DNA of 36,914 nt from Desulfosporosinus sp. BRH_c37 (GTDB taxonomy: Bacteria > Bacillota > Desulfitobacteriia > Desulfitobacteriales > Desulfitobacteriaceae). Position numbers and translations under genes: made by a program. Position 1 is the first letter of the stretch. Each line of letters begins with the position of its first letter. A model generated the notes under the pieces. That model worked only from the letters and a program-made list of their open reading frames with translations, had not been told where the DNA came from and ran no database searches. Shown here piece after piece: positions 24,521-32,357 of the stretch. The DNA lies in contig LOEW01000202.1 of the NCBI GenBank assembly GCA_001516045.1, positions 1-36,914 on the forward strand. The letters run 5' to 3'.

Positions 24521-25972
24521 TCATTTACCACTATTTTCTTGGGATTTAGCTCTTTCCCAAAACACATCCATTTCATCTAGAGGTAATTGTTCGAAGTCAA
24601 GACCGTCTTTTCGAGTTAACTCAACCATTTTTAAAAAACGTCGTTGAAACTTATGTACGGTATCCCTTAGAACTTCTTCTGCATCCAGCTTTAAAAATCG
24701 TGATAAATTGACTATAGAAAACATCAAATCGCCTAATTCTTCACGTATACCAATACCATCAGACAAAGCACTTTTAAGCTCTTGTAATTCCTCCTGAACT
24801 TTCCCCCAAGGCCCATCAATGTCTAACCAGTCAAACCCGACCTTGGCCACTCTACGTTGCGTTGAAGAAGCCCACATAAGTGCTGGTAACCCTAAAGGGT
24901 CATTGAAGAAGGCTAACTCATAGTCTCCGGAGGCCTTCTCTTCCTGCTTAATTCTATCCCAAGTCAGGATCACATCATCGGCAGTTTCTACCTTCTCATC
25001 CCCGAAAACATGGGGATGCCTGCGAATCAACTTTTTAATAACCCCTTGAAGTACGTCTTGAATATCGAATTCACTATCTTCTGAAGCAAGTTGCGCATGA
25101 AAAACAACTTGCAATAATAAGTCTCCCAACTCTTCGCACAAATTATTCATATCATTCTTCTCTATTGCATCAAGGACTTCATAACTTTCTTCAATCAGAC
25201 ACGGTTTTAATGTATCATGCGTTTGTTCAAGGTCCCATGCACACCCCTGCTCAGAACGCAAGGTTGCCATCACTTTGGTCAACCTAGATAGTGAGATAAC
25301 ATCTGAGTTCGGCGGCAAAACTATCGTCGTCAAATGATCGTAAGTCCCATGATCCATCTCGAAGAGCGGAAGCTTGTCCACCTGTTCGCGGGGAGTGCCA
25401 AGGGCTTTTGTAATATACACCCATGCATCATCAGGGTAAGAACTCATAAGGTCCAATTTGACCTCTGAGGCAATTAATTTATTATACACCTGGGGTATTA
25501 TCAGCCATTCCTTCCCCGTCAGTCCTACATCTTTCAGCGCATCGTTATTTCGGATTAGCACCCCGTCAATCGGGTCGAACTTTAAGACTCTAAAAATTTC
25601 ATCTAAAAAACTCACAGCTGGATGAATCACAACCTCATATTCCTGCGCAAGCTTTTCGCCAATAAGTTGTACGGTCTTCTCAGCGACCATGGGATGTCCC
25701 GGAACCACGTAGATAACCTCAGAGCCTTTTTTCAGTTCTTTACGCAACTGCTCGGTAATGCTTTCATACACTTCCTCGAAGGAAGGTTCCGTGGCATAGA
25801 TCTCATCAAATGATTCTACACATATACCCTCTGTAATCAATTCCTGAACACAGGGATGCTCTGACGTTCGCGCAAAAATTTTCTTCGCACTGCATATACG
25901 GCGATAGTCTCCAAGGGTTAACTGTTCAATTCCAGAAGGACCTAATCCCATAACATGAAGACACGAGGACAT
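24521..25972 (-). CDS. mazG: MazG-type nucleoside triphosphate pyrophosphohydrolase with N-terminal methylase-like domain (YabN)
   Basis: The 483-residue protein has two parts. Residues 1-220 resemble tetrapyrrole (SAM-dependent) methylases, with VMGLGPSGIEQLTLG and VVPGHPMVAEKTV. Residues 230-480 are two tandem MazG repeats, the first with GCAWDLEQTH and the metal-binding EESYE (261-265) and EELGD (280-284), the second with KVGFDW and EELGDLMFS. MazG hydrolyses NTPs to NMPs and pyrophosphate and is thought to clean nucleotide pools. The role of the methylase-like part is unknown. The ATG has a perfect AGGAGGTGA site. In Bacillus it lies next to rqcP; here HU separates them, and spoVB is absent between mazG and spoVT. 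Confidence 0.94.
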   Translation of the reverse strand: MSSCLHVMGLGPSGIEQLTLGDYRRICSAKKIFARTSEHPCVQELITEGICVESFDEIYATEPSFEEVYESITEQLRKELKKGSEVIYVVPGHPMVAEKTVQLIGEKLAQEYEVVIHPAVSFLDEIFRVLKFDPIDGVLIRNNDALKDVGLTGKEWLIIPQVYNKLIASEVKLDLMSSYPDDAWVYITKALGTPREQVDKLPLFEMDHGTYDHLTTIVLPPNSDVISLSRLTKVMATLRSEQGCAWDLEQTHDTLKPCLIEESYEVLDAIEKNDMNNLCEELGDLLLQVVFHAQLASEDSEFDIQDVLQGVIKKLIRRHPHVFGDEKVETADDVILTWDRIKQEEKASGDYELAFFNDPLGLPALMWASSTQRRVAKVGFDWLDIDGPWGKVQEELQELKSALSDGIGIREELGDLMFSIVNLSRFLKLDAEEVLRDTVHKFQRRFLKMVELTRKDGLDFEQLPLDEMDVFWERAKSQENSGK

Positions 25973-26047
25973 TTTTTCACCTCCTAGGAGTATATTACCA
26001 TAAACTTTCTAGACTGGTATATAGAAAACTTGGCTAGCGCCCACACA

Positions 26048-26083
26048 CACACGAAGACACTGTCTTCGCACGTATTAGCATTC
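26048..26083. repeat. Palindromic repeat, CGAAGAC/GTCTTCG family, second copy
   Basis: Bases 26052-26081 match the first 30 bases of the window, including the hairpin CGAAGAC-ACT-GTCTTCG and the following GCACGTATTAGC. They are preceded by a short CA dinucleotide run. It lies between mazG and spoVT. Confidence 0.7.
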
Positions 26084-26122
26084 TGGTTATACTCTCTGCC
26101 CTGGAGAATAAATTTTCCATTC

Positions 26123-26155
26123 ATCAGTGGTACCGCGCAGCAGCATGGATCTGAT
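26123..26155 (+). other. T-box-like antiterminator motif, probable relic
   Basis: GTGGTACCGCG (26127-26137) equals the core of the T-box bulge sequence AGGGTGGNACCGCG. It is enclosed by ATCAG / CTGAT (26123-26127 and 26151-26155), and a terminator hairpin follows at 26166-26190. No stem I or specifier loop is visible upstream, and no plus-strand gene follows, so a working T-box riboswitch is unlikely. It may be a fragment or chance. Confidence 0.25.
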
Positions 26156-26160
26156 AAGTA

Positions 26161-26190
26161 TAAAAAATAAAGCGGCATGACCGCTTTATT
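26161..26190 (-). terminator. Bidirectional intrinsic terminator after spoVT
   Basis: AATAAAGCGG (26166-26175) and CCGCTTTATT (26181-26190) form a perfect ten-bp stem with a five-base loop. T-runs follow on both strands (TTTTA on the minus strand, TTTTATTT on the plus strand). It lies 12 bases after the spoVT stop. Confidence 0.85.
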
Positions 26191-26201
26191 TTTATTTAAG
26201 G

Positions 26202-26765
26202 CTATTGTTCCATCTGCTTTGCTAAAAAACCAGCGGCAGTCTCGACTAATTTGATCTCCAACTCACCCATCTTCAGATTAGGCTCTTTGGACATGAGCAT
26301 CACTGCGCCTATAGGGTCTCCTTGGGAAATAATCGGAGCAATGACTTCACTGGTAAACTTACATTTGTCCTCTTCCTCATTTTCAGGACAGCTTTTACAC
26401 AAGGCATGTTCTCCTGCGAGGCCGATATGGATGGTTTTCCTTTCCTCCATGGCTTGTTCCGTGGCAGGTCCTACCCCTTTATTCAGATACTCCTTCTTTG
26501 ATGCTCCCGCCACAGCGATAATCGTATCACGATCCGAGATGCAAGTGATATGCCCGGTTGCCTCGAAAAGCGAATCAGCATATTCTTTAGCAAATTCCCC
26601 CAGTTCACGGATGGGGGAATATTTTTTTAGAATGACTTCCCCTTCCCGATCTACAAAAATCTCTAACGGATCTCCTTCCCGAATACGAAGAGTCCGACGA
26701 ATTTCCTTTGGAATAACGACACGACCGAGGTCATCAATTCTTCTTACGATACCTGTTGCTTTCAT
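26202..26765 (-). CDS. spoVT: Stage V sporulation protein T (AbrB-like regulator with GAF domain)
   Basis: SpoVT is a forespore transcription factor that tunes sigma-G genes. Residues 1-50 are an AbrB swapped-hairpin DNA-binding domain (MKATGIVRRIDDLGRVVIPK onward). Residues 55-185 are a GAF-like domain. I start at ATG 26765, which has GGAGGAAGG upstream and begins with the invariant MKATG; the longer frame to 26804 is not used. It has 187 residues, slightly longer than Bacillus (178). The GAF domain contains C123-x2-C126-x8-C135, which may be a metal or redox site. A sigma-G-like promoter precedes it and a strong terminator ends it. Confidence 0.96.
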   Translation of the reverse strand: MKATGIVRRIDDLGRVVIPKEIRRTLRIREGDPLEIFVDREGEVILKKYSPIRELGEFAKEYADSLFEATGHITCISDRDTIIAVAGASKKEYLNKGVGPATEQAMEERKTIHIGLAGEHALCKSCPENEEEDKCKFTSEVIAPIISQGDPIGAVMLMSKEPNLKMGELEIKLVETAAGFLAKQMEQ

Positions 26766-26839
26766 AAACGCACCTTCCTCCTTTTGTCGTTCCCGAAAGT
26801 TCATTTCGAGCTTGCTATTAAAACCTTTAAATTCAATGA

Positions 26840-26870
26840 TAGTATATATCTAGGGATTGCCAATTATTCA
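26840..26870 (-). promoter_or_regulatory. Sigma-G-type promoter of spoVT
   Basis: On the minus strand TGAATA (26870-26865) and TATACTA (26846-26840) are 18 bases apart. The sigma-G consensus is about GMATA-N18-CATnnTA, so only the first -10 base differs. spoVT is sigma-G-dependent in Bacillus, and the site is about 75 bases before the start codon. Confidence 0.65.
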
Positions 26871-26883
26871 TTTTTTTCCAATG

Positions 26884-26916
26884 TAAAACAAAAGAAGGCA
26901 ATTAATTTTGCCTTCT
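26884..26916 (-). terminator. Intrinsic terminator after prsA
   Basis: On the minus strand AGAAGGCAA-AATTAA-TTGCCTTCT (26916-26893) is a perfect nine-bp stem followed by TTTGTTTT, eight bases after the prsA stop. Confidence 0.85.
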
Positions 26917-26923
26917 CAAAGTA

Positions 26924-27868
26924 TTAACTTGCAGGTTGGTATCCTTTAGCGTACTCAGTCTTAGCTTTCTTGCGCAGATCATCAAAATAAGTTTGGAACT
27001 TCGTGTCTTTAGCTGAATTCAATGCATCTTCCTTCACTCTATCTTTTAACTTTTCATAGTCTGGGGCAACTGCAGGATTATGCGCTTCAACCAAGATGAC
27101 ATGATAACCAAATTCCGTTTTTACGGGTTCTAATGAAAATGTTCCTACTTTCTGAGCAAACGCAGCCGTATCAAATTCGGGTACCATCTTTCCTTTAGTA
27201 AAGGTTCCGAGATCTCCACCCGAGTCTTTAGCTCCAGGCTCAATGGACTTATCCTTAGCGAGCTGTACAAAATCAGCCCCCGCTTTAAGTTGTACAATAA
27301 TTGCTTTTGCCTCATCCTCTGTTTTAACCAAAATATGGCGAGCTTTTACACTTTCAGGCTGTCCATAACCATCTTTATTTTTATCAAAAAAAGCTTTGAC
27401 GTCAGCGTCACTAATTTCTTTGATATCGCCGGTTTCTTTCTCATAAACCGCCAAGAAATTCCTTAATTCGGATTCCGTCATCCCCTGTTGTTTAAGCGTA
27501 TCTTGAAATTTCGCCTCATCTCCAAGATTTTTTTTAATGATATCTTCCTGCTCTTTTACCTTTGCACTTTCTGGATCAAGCTTCTGACTCGTCACTTGTT
27601 GAGCAATAAGTTTCCCTTCGATCATGCGGTCTAAAAGCTGGCTTTTAATCTGAGGTAAGGCTGCTTTGCCTTCCTCTGTGTCAAATTTCATTCCTTGTTT
27701 TTCATAGGTCTTTTGCGCTTCGGCAACTCGATCATCATAATCCTTAATCAAAATTGACTCTCCGTTTACTTTTACCGCCCATTTACCGCCAACCAACGAA
27801 GAACACCCCGTGGTCACAAGTATCAATGCAAGGACTCCCAAAATTATCCCCGCCCGAGACTCTCTCAT
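26924..27868 (-). CDS. prsA: Lipoprotein foldase, PrsA/SurA-type parvulin peptidyl-prolyl isomerase
   Basis: This is a 314-residue exported lipoprotein. A positively charged start and hydrophobic stretch (7-19) lead to the lipobox-like TTGC, with C22 as the lipidated residue; threonine at -3 is less usual than leucine. A SurA-N-like helical region (about 30-165) with KVNGESIL precedes the parvulin domain (173-263: VKARHILVKT, GGDLGTFTKGKMVPEFD, TEFGYHVILVEA). PrsA-type proteins help secreted proteins fold outside the membrane. The gene lies between mfd and spoVT, as often in Clostridia. The ATG has GAAAGGGTG upstream. Whether it should be called PrsA or a SurA-like paralogue cannot be settled from sequence alone. 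Confidence 0.9.
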   Translation of the reverse strand: MRESRAGIILGVLALILVTTGCSSLVGGKWAVKVNGESILIKDYDDRVAEAQKTYEKQGMKFDTEEGKAALPQIKSQLLDRMIEGKLIAQQVTSQKLDPESAKVKEQEDIIKKNLGDEAKFQDTLKQQGMTESELRNFLAVYEKETGDIKEISDADVKAFFDKNKDGYGQPESVKARHILVKTEDEAKAIIVQLKAGADFVQLAKDKSIEPGAKDSGGDLGTFTKGKMVPEFDTAAFAQKVGTFSLEPVKTEFGYHVILVEAHNPAVAPDYEKLKDRVKEDALNSAKDTKFQTYFDDLRKKAKTEYAKGYQPAS

Positions 27869-27897
27869 CTAGACACACCCTTTCTTCCAATCGTGAG

Positions 27898-27921
27898 ACT
27901 ACCACTTCTACAAGTGGTAGT
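27898..27921. repeat. Perfect 10-bp hairpin ACTACCACTT/AAGTGGTAGT
   Basis: The arms at 27898-27907 and 27912-27921 are perfectly complementary with a four-base loop. A related CCACTT-ATAG-AAGTGG hairpin lies at about 33207-33222, just upstream of the PRC-barrel gene. Both sit next to copies of the GTGACGA(A/T)AGTCTCC repeat, so they are probably parts of one composite element. Confidence 0.6.
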
Positions 27922-27942
27922 GGTACCCCCGTACTCTACTTC

Positions 27943-28009
27943 GGTGACGAAAGCCTCCGGTGACGAAAGTCTCCAGTGGAGGCTTTCGTCACCGGAGACT
28001 TTCGTCACT
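27943..28009. repeat. 67-bp double palindrome with interleaved arms A-B-A'-B'
   Basis: A (27943-27958) and A' (27978-27993) are perfectly complementary over 16 bases. B (27959-27974) and B' (27994-28008) are perfectly complementary over 15. A and B are themselves near-identical GGTGACGAAAGnCTCC units. The same DNA can therefore form one long stem (A with B', B with A', loop AGT, a few mismatches) or two interleaved stems. No T-run follows, so it is not a simple terminator. Confidence 0.75.
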
Positions 28010-28032
28010 GGAAACTTATGTCACCGAAGTCT

Positions 28033-28063
28033 CGATGTTCAACTTTAGTCGAACGAGTTCACT
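28033..28063 (+). repeat. Repeat R6, plus-strand copy (CGATGTTCA..TGAACGAG family)
   Basis: This 31-base segment, CGATGTTC..GAACGAGTTCACT, is repeated in inverted orientation at 32988-33018 with only a few differences. It contains a GTTC/GAAC hairpin. The two copies flank mfd, fin and pth. Confidence 0.6.
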
Positions 28064-28082
28064 TTGTCATGAGAACAGTATA

Positions 28083-31000
28083 TCAAGGAGTTGTCCTTGA
28101 AGCAATATTGCAAAATGCAGAGAGCACTCGACGTACCGCCTCAATCACCTCTTCTTGGTTTAATGTGCGAATCCGAATTTTGCACTCGAGATTCCCGCCA
28201 ATCCCTGTTTTGAAAGACAAAGGATAAGGAGAAGCCGAGGCCACAGCCATCAGACTCTCACCAGTCATACCCATATCCGCTGCAAAACGAATACTAAGAT
28301 TTTGTTTGGTTTGCTGAATTTGTTCGACTTTCAAAGAACTTGCCAGTAATTTGATCCGGATTATTTCAATTAAGTGCTCAACTTCACGGGGCGGAGTTCC
28401 GAAACGATCCACCAATTCGTCAAGCATCTCGCTGAGTTGTTCCTCATCCTTTACCATTGCCAGTCGTTGGTACAACGAGGCCTTAGCATGGCTATCCACG
28501 ACATAAGGATCCGGTAAAAAAGCATCCACTTGGAGCTCGATGCTCGGTTCGATGACTTCTTCGACCTTTTCTCCACGCAGTTCCTGAACAGCTTCTTTAA
28601 GCATCTGGCTGTACATTTCAAACCCCACCGCTGCTAAATGCCCATGCTGTTGAGCACCAATCAAGTTCCCTGCACCACGAATTTCCAAATCTCGCATGGC
28701 AATTTTGAATCCCGCCCCAAATTCAGTAAACTCACGGATAGCTGCTAGTCGTTTTTCGGCGATTTCCGTGAGAACCTTTTGCGGTTTATACAGGAGGTAG
28801 GCAAACGCTTTACGATTGGATCGCCCAACCCGCCCGCGCAACTGATAAAGTTGAGATAATCCGAAACGATCAGCTTCATCAATAATTAACGTGTTTACAT
28901 TTGGCATGTCGAGTCCCGTCTCGATAATGGTCGTAGATACGAGCACATCCATTTCCTGCTCAAGAAAATCAAGCATGACACGTTCCAACTCTGATTCACG
29001 CATTTGACCGTGGGCAACACCAAACCGCGCTTCGGGAACCAATTGACTCAAAAAATGGGTAACTTTGTCCATATCCTCTACACGATTATGCACATAGAAT
29101 ACTTGTCCGCTACGTTGAATCTCTCGCCTTATGGCGTCACGTACCACATCAGCCCTAAATTCTGTGACATACGTTTGAACCGGATACCGCCCTTCAGGAG
29201 GGGTCTCAATCACACTCATGTCCCTAACTCCCACCAGTGACATATGCAACGTCCTAGGAATTGGGGTTGCCGATAAGGTCAGCACATCAACGTTACCCTT
29301 TAAAGTTTTCAGTTTCTCCTTGTGGGCAACCCCGAAACGCTGCTCTTCATCAATAACCAATAATCCTAAATCTTTAAATTTGACAGCCTCAGAGAGAATG
29401 CGATGCGTTCCAACTATGACATCAACTCGGCCCTTCTTAAGACCTTCAAGTATTTCCTTTTGTTCCTTCTGAGACCGAAACCGGCTCAGCATTTCGATTG
29501 TAATCGGATACCCAATAAACCGTTCACGGAAGGTATTAAAATGTTGTTGGGCCAAAATAGTCGTGGGAACGAGAACAGCCACTTGTTTGCTGTCCGTCAC
29601 CGCTTTAAATGCGGCGCGGAGGGCAACTTCCGTTTTGCCATATCCCACATCTCCGCAAAGTAAACGGTCCATCGGACGTGGCCGCATCATATCAGATTTT
29701 ACATCCGCAATACTCTGGAGTTGATCTGGGGTCTCTAGATAAGGAAACTTCTCCTCAAATTCATTTTGCCACACATTATCCTGGGAAAAGGCAAACCCTC
29801 GGATTGCCTCCCGCTGAGCATAAAGTTTAACCAAATCAATCGCCATTTCTTTGACAGCACTACGGGTTTTACTCTTTACCTTGTACCACTCAGTCCCCCC
29901 GAGTTTGTAAAGTTTGGGCAGGGTTTCCGCAGCACTTCCCAAATATTTTTGCAAAAGATGGAGTTGATCCAAAGGAACATAGAGTCGATCTTCTCCAGCA
30001 TAACGGATCCCAAAATAGTCCTTTTCAATACCTCCAACCTCTAACCGCTCAATGCCGGTAAATTGACCGATCCCGTGATGAACGTGCACGACATAGTCCC
30101 CTGATTTAAGATCCGAGATGAATACATTCTTTTGAGCAGGTGTGCTAGGCTTCTTGCTAACCGCCTTGCTCTCCCGTTTATAAATTTCAGTTTCAGTCAG
30201 AATGACTAGTTTCCCCAGCGGTAACTCAAAGCCATGATCAAGGGAATACGGGTAGACATAAACATTTCCTTCTTTAACTGGATCCCTAAGTTCTTTGAGG
30301 GATGCTGACACTCCACGATCTTTTAGGCCCTGAATCATACGCAAGGCATGATCCTCATCTCCGACAAACAGCGCCACCACATTCCCTGCAACCTTGCGGT
30401 GCTCTATCTCATCGACTAACTTACTTGTTTTTCCCATGAAGCCCGTCAAGGGACGGGCGTTAAGGTTGAAAATTCGCTTTGGTAAAAGACCTGGAGCTTG
30501 CCTTAAAAGCGTTGAAAGACCGATCAAGGGATGTCGCTCACCATGGATTAGAATATCATTGTAATCAATAAACTGCGTCTCAGGATGAACAAACCCCTCA
30601 CCGTGTTCCATTTGGTGAGTAAATTCTAATAATCGCTCATTCGCTTGAAACTCTAACTGCTCTTTTAAACGTAGAGGCTCATCCAAAACAACAAAATGCT
30701 CCTCTGAAAGATAAGAGAAAAAGGGAACGAGTGGCGTATCAACTAAGCTTAAAAAGGAATAAACATTTTCGTCTAGGATTCCCTGTTCAAGCCGTTCTTC
30801 TAGAAAATCAACTTTATTTTGTAAGCGTTCAGCCACTTCCTTCCTCCCAGCACGTGTGAGTCGGCCGGTCATTTTCCGAGCTTCTGCTCGAATTGCAAAT
30901 CGGAGTTGGCTTAGCTCCTCCCTAGTGACAACATATTCCATCGTAGGAGGAATACGAACCTGATTCAGCGCAACAATAGATTTCTGAGTGCCAAGGTCAA

Positions 31001-31625
31001 ACGTGCGGATAGAGTCGATTTCATCATCAAAAAATTCAATCCGCACCGCTTCTCCATCTAAGGGCGCAATGTCCAAAATCCCGCCTCTTAAGGCGAACTG
31101 TCCTTTCCCTTCAACTGTCTCTATTCGTTCATAGCCACCAGAGGTTAAAGCAGTAAGAACTTCAGACAGCTCATATCCTTTCCCCACTTCAAAGGTTAAT
31201 GTATAATCTCTCCAGCGTTCCAGAGGGAATACACGCCGTTCCACAGCCAGGACAGAAGCAACGACAGTACACTTCTGATCCTGAGCTAGTCGATTTATGA
31301 CACGAATTCGGTCTGAGGTCGTTTCCTTACTTCTCCCCAACACTTCAAAAGGGAGCCATTCTGTGGTGGGCAAATGAAGAATGGTTTCATAAGGGCACCA
31401 TGTCCTCAAATCGTTAGCCCACTTTAGAGCCTGTTCTTCCGAATAAGTTAAAATCAATCCAGTTTTATTAGACCCTTTTAATAGTTGCGCAACAAAAGCT
31501 GCTTTTTGGCTTCCGGTTAAATCGTAAATCATTTGCGGCCATTCACCATGACTTAACGATTGATCAATCTCTTTAATATCAAGGCCCTGTCGAAGATAGT
31601 CATGAATATTATTCAAACCGAGCAT
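28083..31625 (-). CDS. mfd: Transcription-repair coupling factor Mfd
   Basis: Mfd removes stalled RNA polymerase and recruits UvrA. The roughly 1180 residues carry the UvrB-homology region (about 85-215), the RNA-polymerase-interacting Tudor-like domain (SGDYVVHVHHGIGQFTGIER, about 508-527), the translocase with Walker A GDVGYGKT (658-665), DEEQ (759-762), SATPIPRTLH and RGRVGR, and the C-terminal TRCF domain. The frame is open to TTG 31640. ATG 31625 is the conventional choice, but GAAAGG abuts it; that site is better spaced for TTG 31616. Upstream, a hairpin array separates it from fin. Confidence 0.96.
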   Translation of the reverse strand: MLGLNNIHDYLRQGLDIKEIDQSLSHGEWPQMIYDLTGSQKAAFVAQLLKGSNKTGLILTYSEEQALKWANDLRTWCPYETILHLPTTEWLPFEVLGRSKETTSDRIRVINRLAQDQKCTVVASVLAVERRVFPLERWRDYTLTFEVGKGYELSEVLTALTSGGYERIETVEGKGQFALRGGILDIAPLDGEAVRIEFFDDEIDSIRTFDLGTQKSIVALNQVRIPPTMEYVVTREELSQLRFAIRAEARKMTGRLTRAGRKEVAERLQNKVDFLEERLEQGILDENVYSFLSLVDTPLVPFFSYLSEEHFVVLDEPLRLKEQLEFQANERLLEFTHQMEHGEGFVHPETQFIDYNDILIHGERHPLIGLSTLLRQAPGLLPKRIFNLNARPLTGFMGKTSKLVDEIEHRKVAGNVVALFVGDEDHALRMIQGLKDRGVSASLKELRDPVKEGNVYVYPYSLDHGFELPLGKLVILTETEIYKRESKAVSKKPSTPAQKNVFISDLKSGDYVVHVHHGIGQFTGIERLEVGGIEKDYFGIRYAGEDRLYVPLDQLHLLQKYLGSAAETLPKLYKLGGTEWYKVKSKTRSAVKEMAIDLVKLYAQREAIRGFAFSQDNVWQNEFEEKFPYLETPDQLQSIADVKSDMMRPRPMDRLLCGDVGYGKTEVALRAAFKAVTDSKQVAVLVPTTILAQQHFNTFRERFIGYPITIEMLSRFRSQKEQKEILEGLKKGRVDVIVGTHRILSEAVKFKDLGLLVIDEEQRFGVAHKEKLKTLKGNVDVLTLSATPIPRTLHMSLVGVRDMSVIETPPEGRYPVQTYVTEFRADVVRDAIRREIQRSGQVFYVHNRVEDMDKVTHFLSQLVPEARFGVAHGQMRESELERVMLDFLEQEMDVLVSTTIIETGLDMPNVNTLIIDEADRFGLSQLYQLRGRVGRSNRKAFAYLLYKPQKVLTEIAEKRLAAIREFTEFGAGFKIAMRDLEIRGAGNLIGAQQHGHLAAVGFEMYSQMLKEAVQELRGEKVEEVIEPSIELQVDAFLPDPYVVDSHAKASLYQRLAMVKDEEQLSEMLDELVDRFGTPPREVEHLIEIIRIKLLASSLKVEQIQQTKQNLSIRFAADMGMTGESLMAVASASPYPLSFKTGIGGNLECKIRIRTLNQEEVIEAVRRVLSAFCNIASRTTP

Positions 31626-31669
31626 CCTTTCGGGTAGCAAAAAAGATGAACGTCCGTTAAAGGACCCCC

Positions 31670-31960
31670 ATTACGATATTCGTAGTTCGATATTCGTTGT
31701 TCGAACTAAAGATTATTACTAGAGCTTCGAACCACGCTCCTCGAACTACGAATTACGAATCACGATTTTGTCTACCTCTAAATCTGGTTGAGTCTGTAAA
31801 GGGAACATTACGCTATTCGATCTAAGGATTATTGCCTGAGCTTCGAACTACGAAATACGACCACTACTTCTTAATCTGTGAAAGACACATACGATATTCG
31901 CTATTCGATCTAAGGATTACCCGAACTTCGAACCACGATCCACGAACTACGAATTTCGAT
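31670..31960. repeat. Array of three TTCGAACTACGAAT hairpin elements
   Basis: Three imperfect inverted-repeat units lie in tandem: 31670-31765, 31806-31860 and 31887-31960. Each starts with ATTACGATATTCG or TACGCTATTCG-like sequence, has a TCTAAGGATTA centre (units 2 and 3) and ends with a complementary CTTCGAACTACGAA-type arm. Linkers between units share AATCTG..GAAAG-like text. Unit lengths differ, so this is not a CRISPR array. It fills the whole fin-mfd gap. No gene is visible. Confidence 0.75.
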
Positions 31961-31968
31961 TTGTGTCC

Positions 31969-32145
31969 CTACTGATAAACGATTCTAGGTTCTATTTCCA
32001 TTTCATGTAGGCAATCAGAACAAAGCGCGTAAGCAACATTTCCAACAATATCCATTATAGGGTCAGTGTTATTGTTGGTCAAGTCATCTAACTCAATCTC
32101 GCCAATAATTCGATCACAAGCATGACATAACTTTAATATCTTCAT
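31969..32145 (-). CDS. fin: Anti-sigma-F factor Fin homologue (small two-CxxC protein)
   Basis: The 58-residue protein has two zinc-ribbon-like pairs, C7-x2-C10 (LCHAC) and C42-x2-C45 (LCSDC), the layout of Bacillus Fin (YabK). Fin blocks sigma-F so that sigma-G can take over in the forespore. The gene lies between pth and mfd, exactly where fin lies in Bacillus. ATG 32145 has a textbook GGGAGGTGAT site ten bases upstream. It is shorter than Bacillus Fin (76 residues). Recognition rests on the cysteine pairs, the size and the position; overall identity looks low. No sigma-F promoter was identified upstream. Confidence 0.78.
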   Translation of the reverse strand: MKILKLCHACDRIIGEIELDDLTNNNTDPIMDIVGNVAYALCSDCLHEMEIEPRIVYQ

Positions 32146-32200
32146 ACTAGAATCACCTCCCTAGCTAGTAGAATTGCCTCTAGCAAGGAAGGTTATACTA

Positions 32201-32357
32201 AGGCACATTCATAAAATAACAAATCAGTATGCAAGTCTATTTTGTGTCATACTGCGTCGGCATGTTCACCTAATAGCCCGCTATGAGGTAAACATACCTC
32301 CTTGTCTGACGCAAAATATCCATTGCATCTTTGACTTGTTATTTTCTTCATATGCCT
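32201..32357. mobile_element. 157-bp foldback (MITE-like) element abutting pth
   Basis: The two halves are inverted repeats almost to the centre. The left end AGGCACAT..AAAATAACAA (32201 on) matches the complement of the right end (..TTGTTATTTT..TATGCCT, ending 32357). The arms continue through TATGCA, ATTTTG and ATGTT to a small loop at GCCCGC (about 32276-32281). CTA occurs on both flanks (32198-32200 and 32358-32360), as a target-site duplication would. No transposase is present, so it would be mobilised in trans. The right CTA is the pth stop codon. Confidence 0.75.

Noticed and set aside
26251..26853. A 200-codon plus-strand open frame opposite spoVT
   Set aside because: It mirrors the codon structure of a clear SpoVT gene, has no ribosome site and no recognisable motifs. 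It is a shadow frame.
31670..31960. Possible CRISPR array upstream of mfd
   Set aside because: There are only three units, of unequal length, which are themselves long hairpins. There are no uniform spacers and no cas genes.
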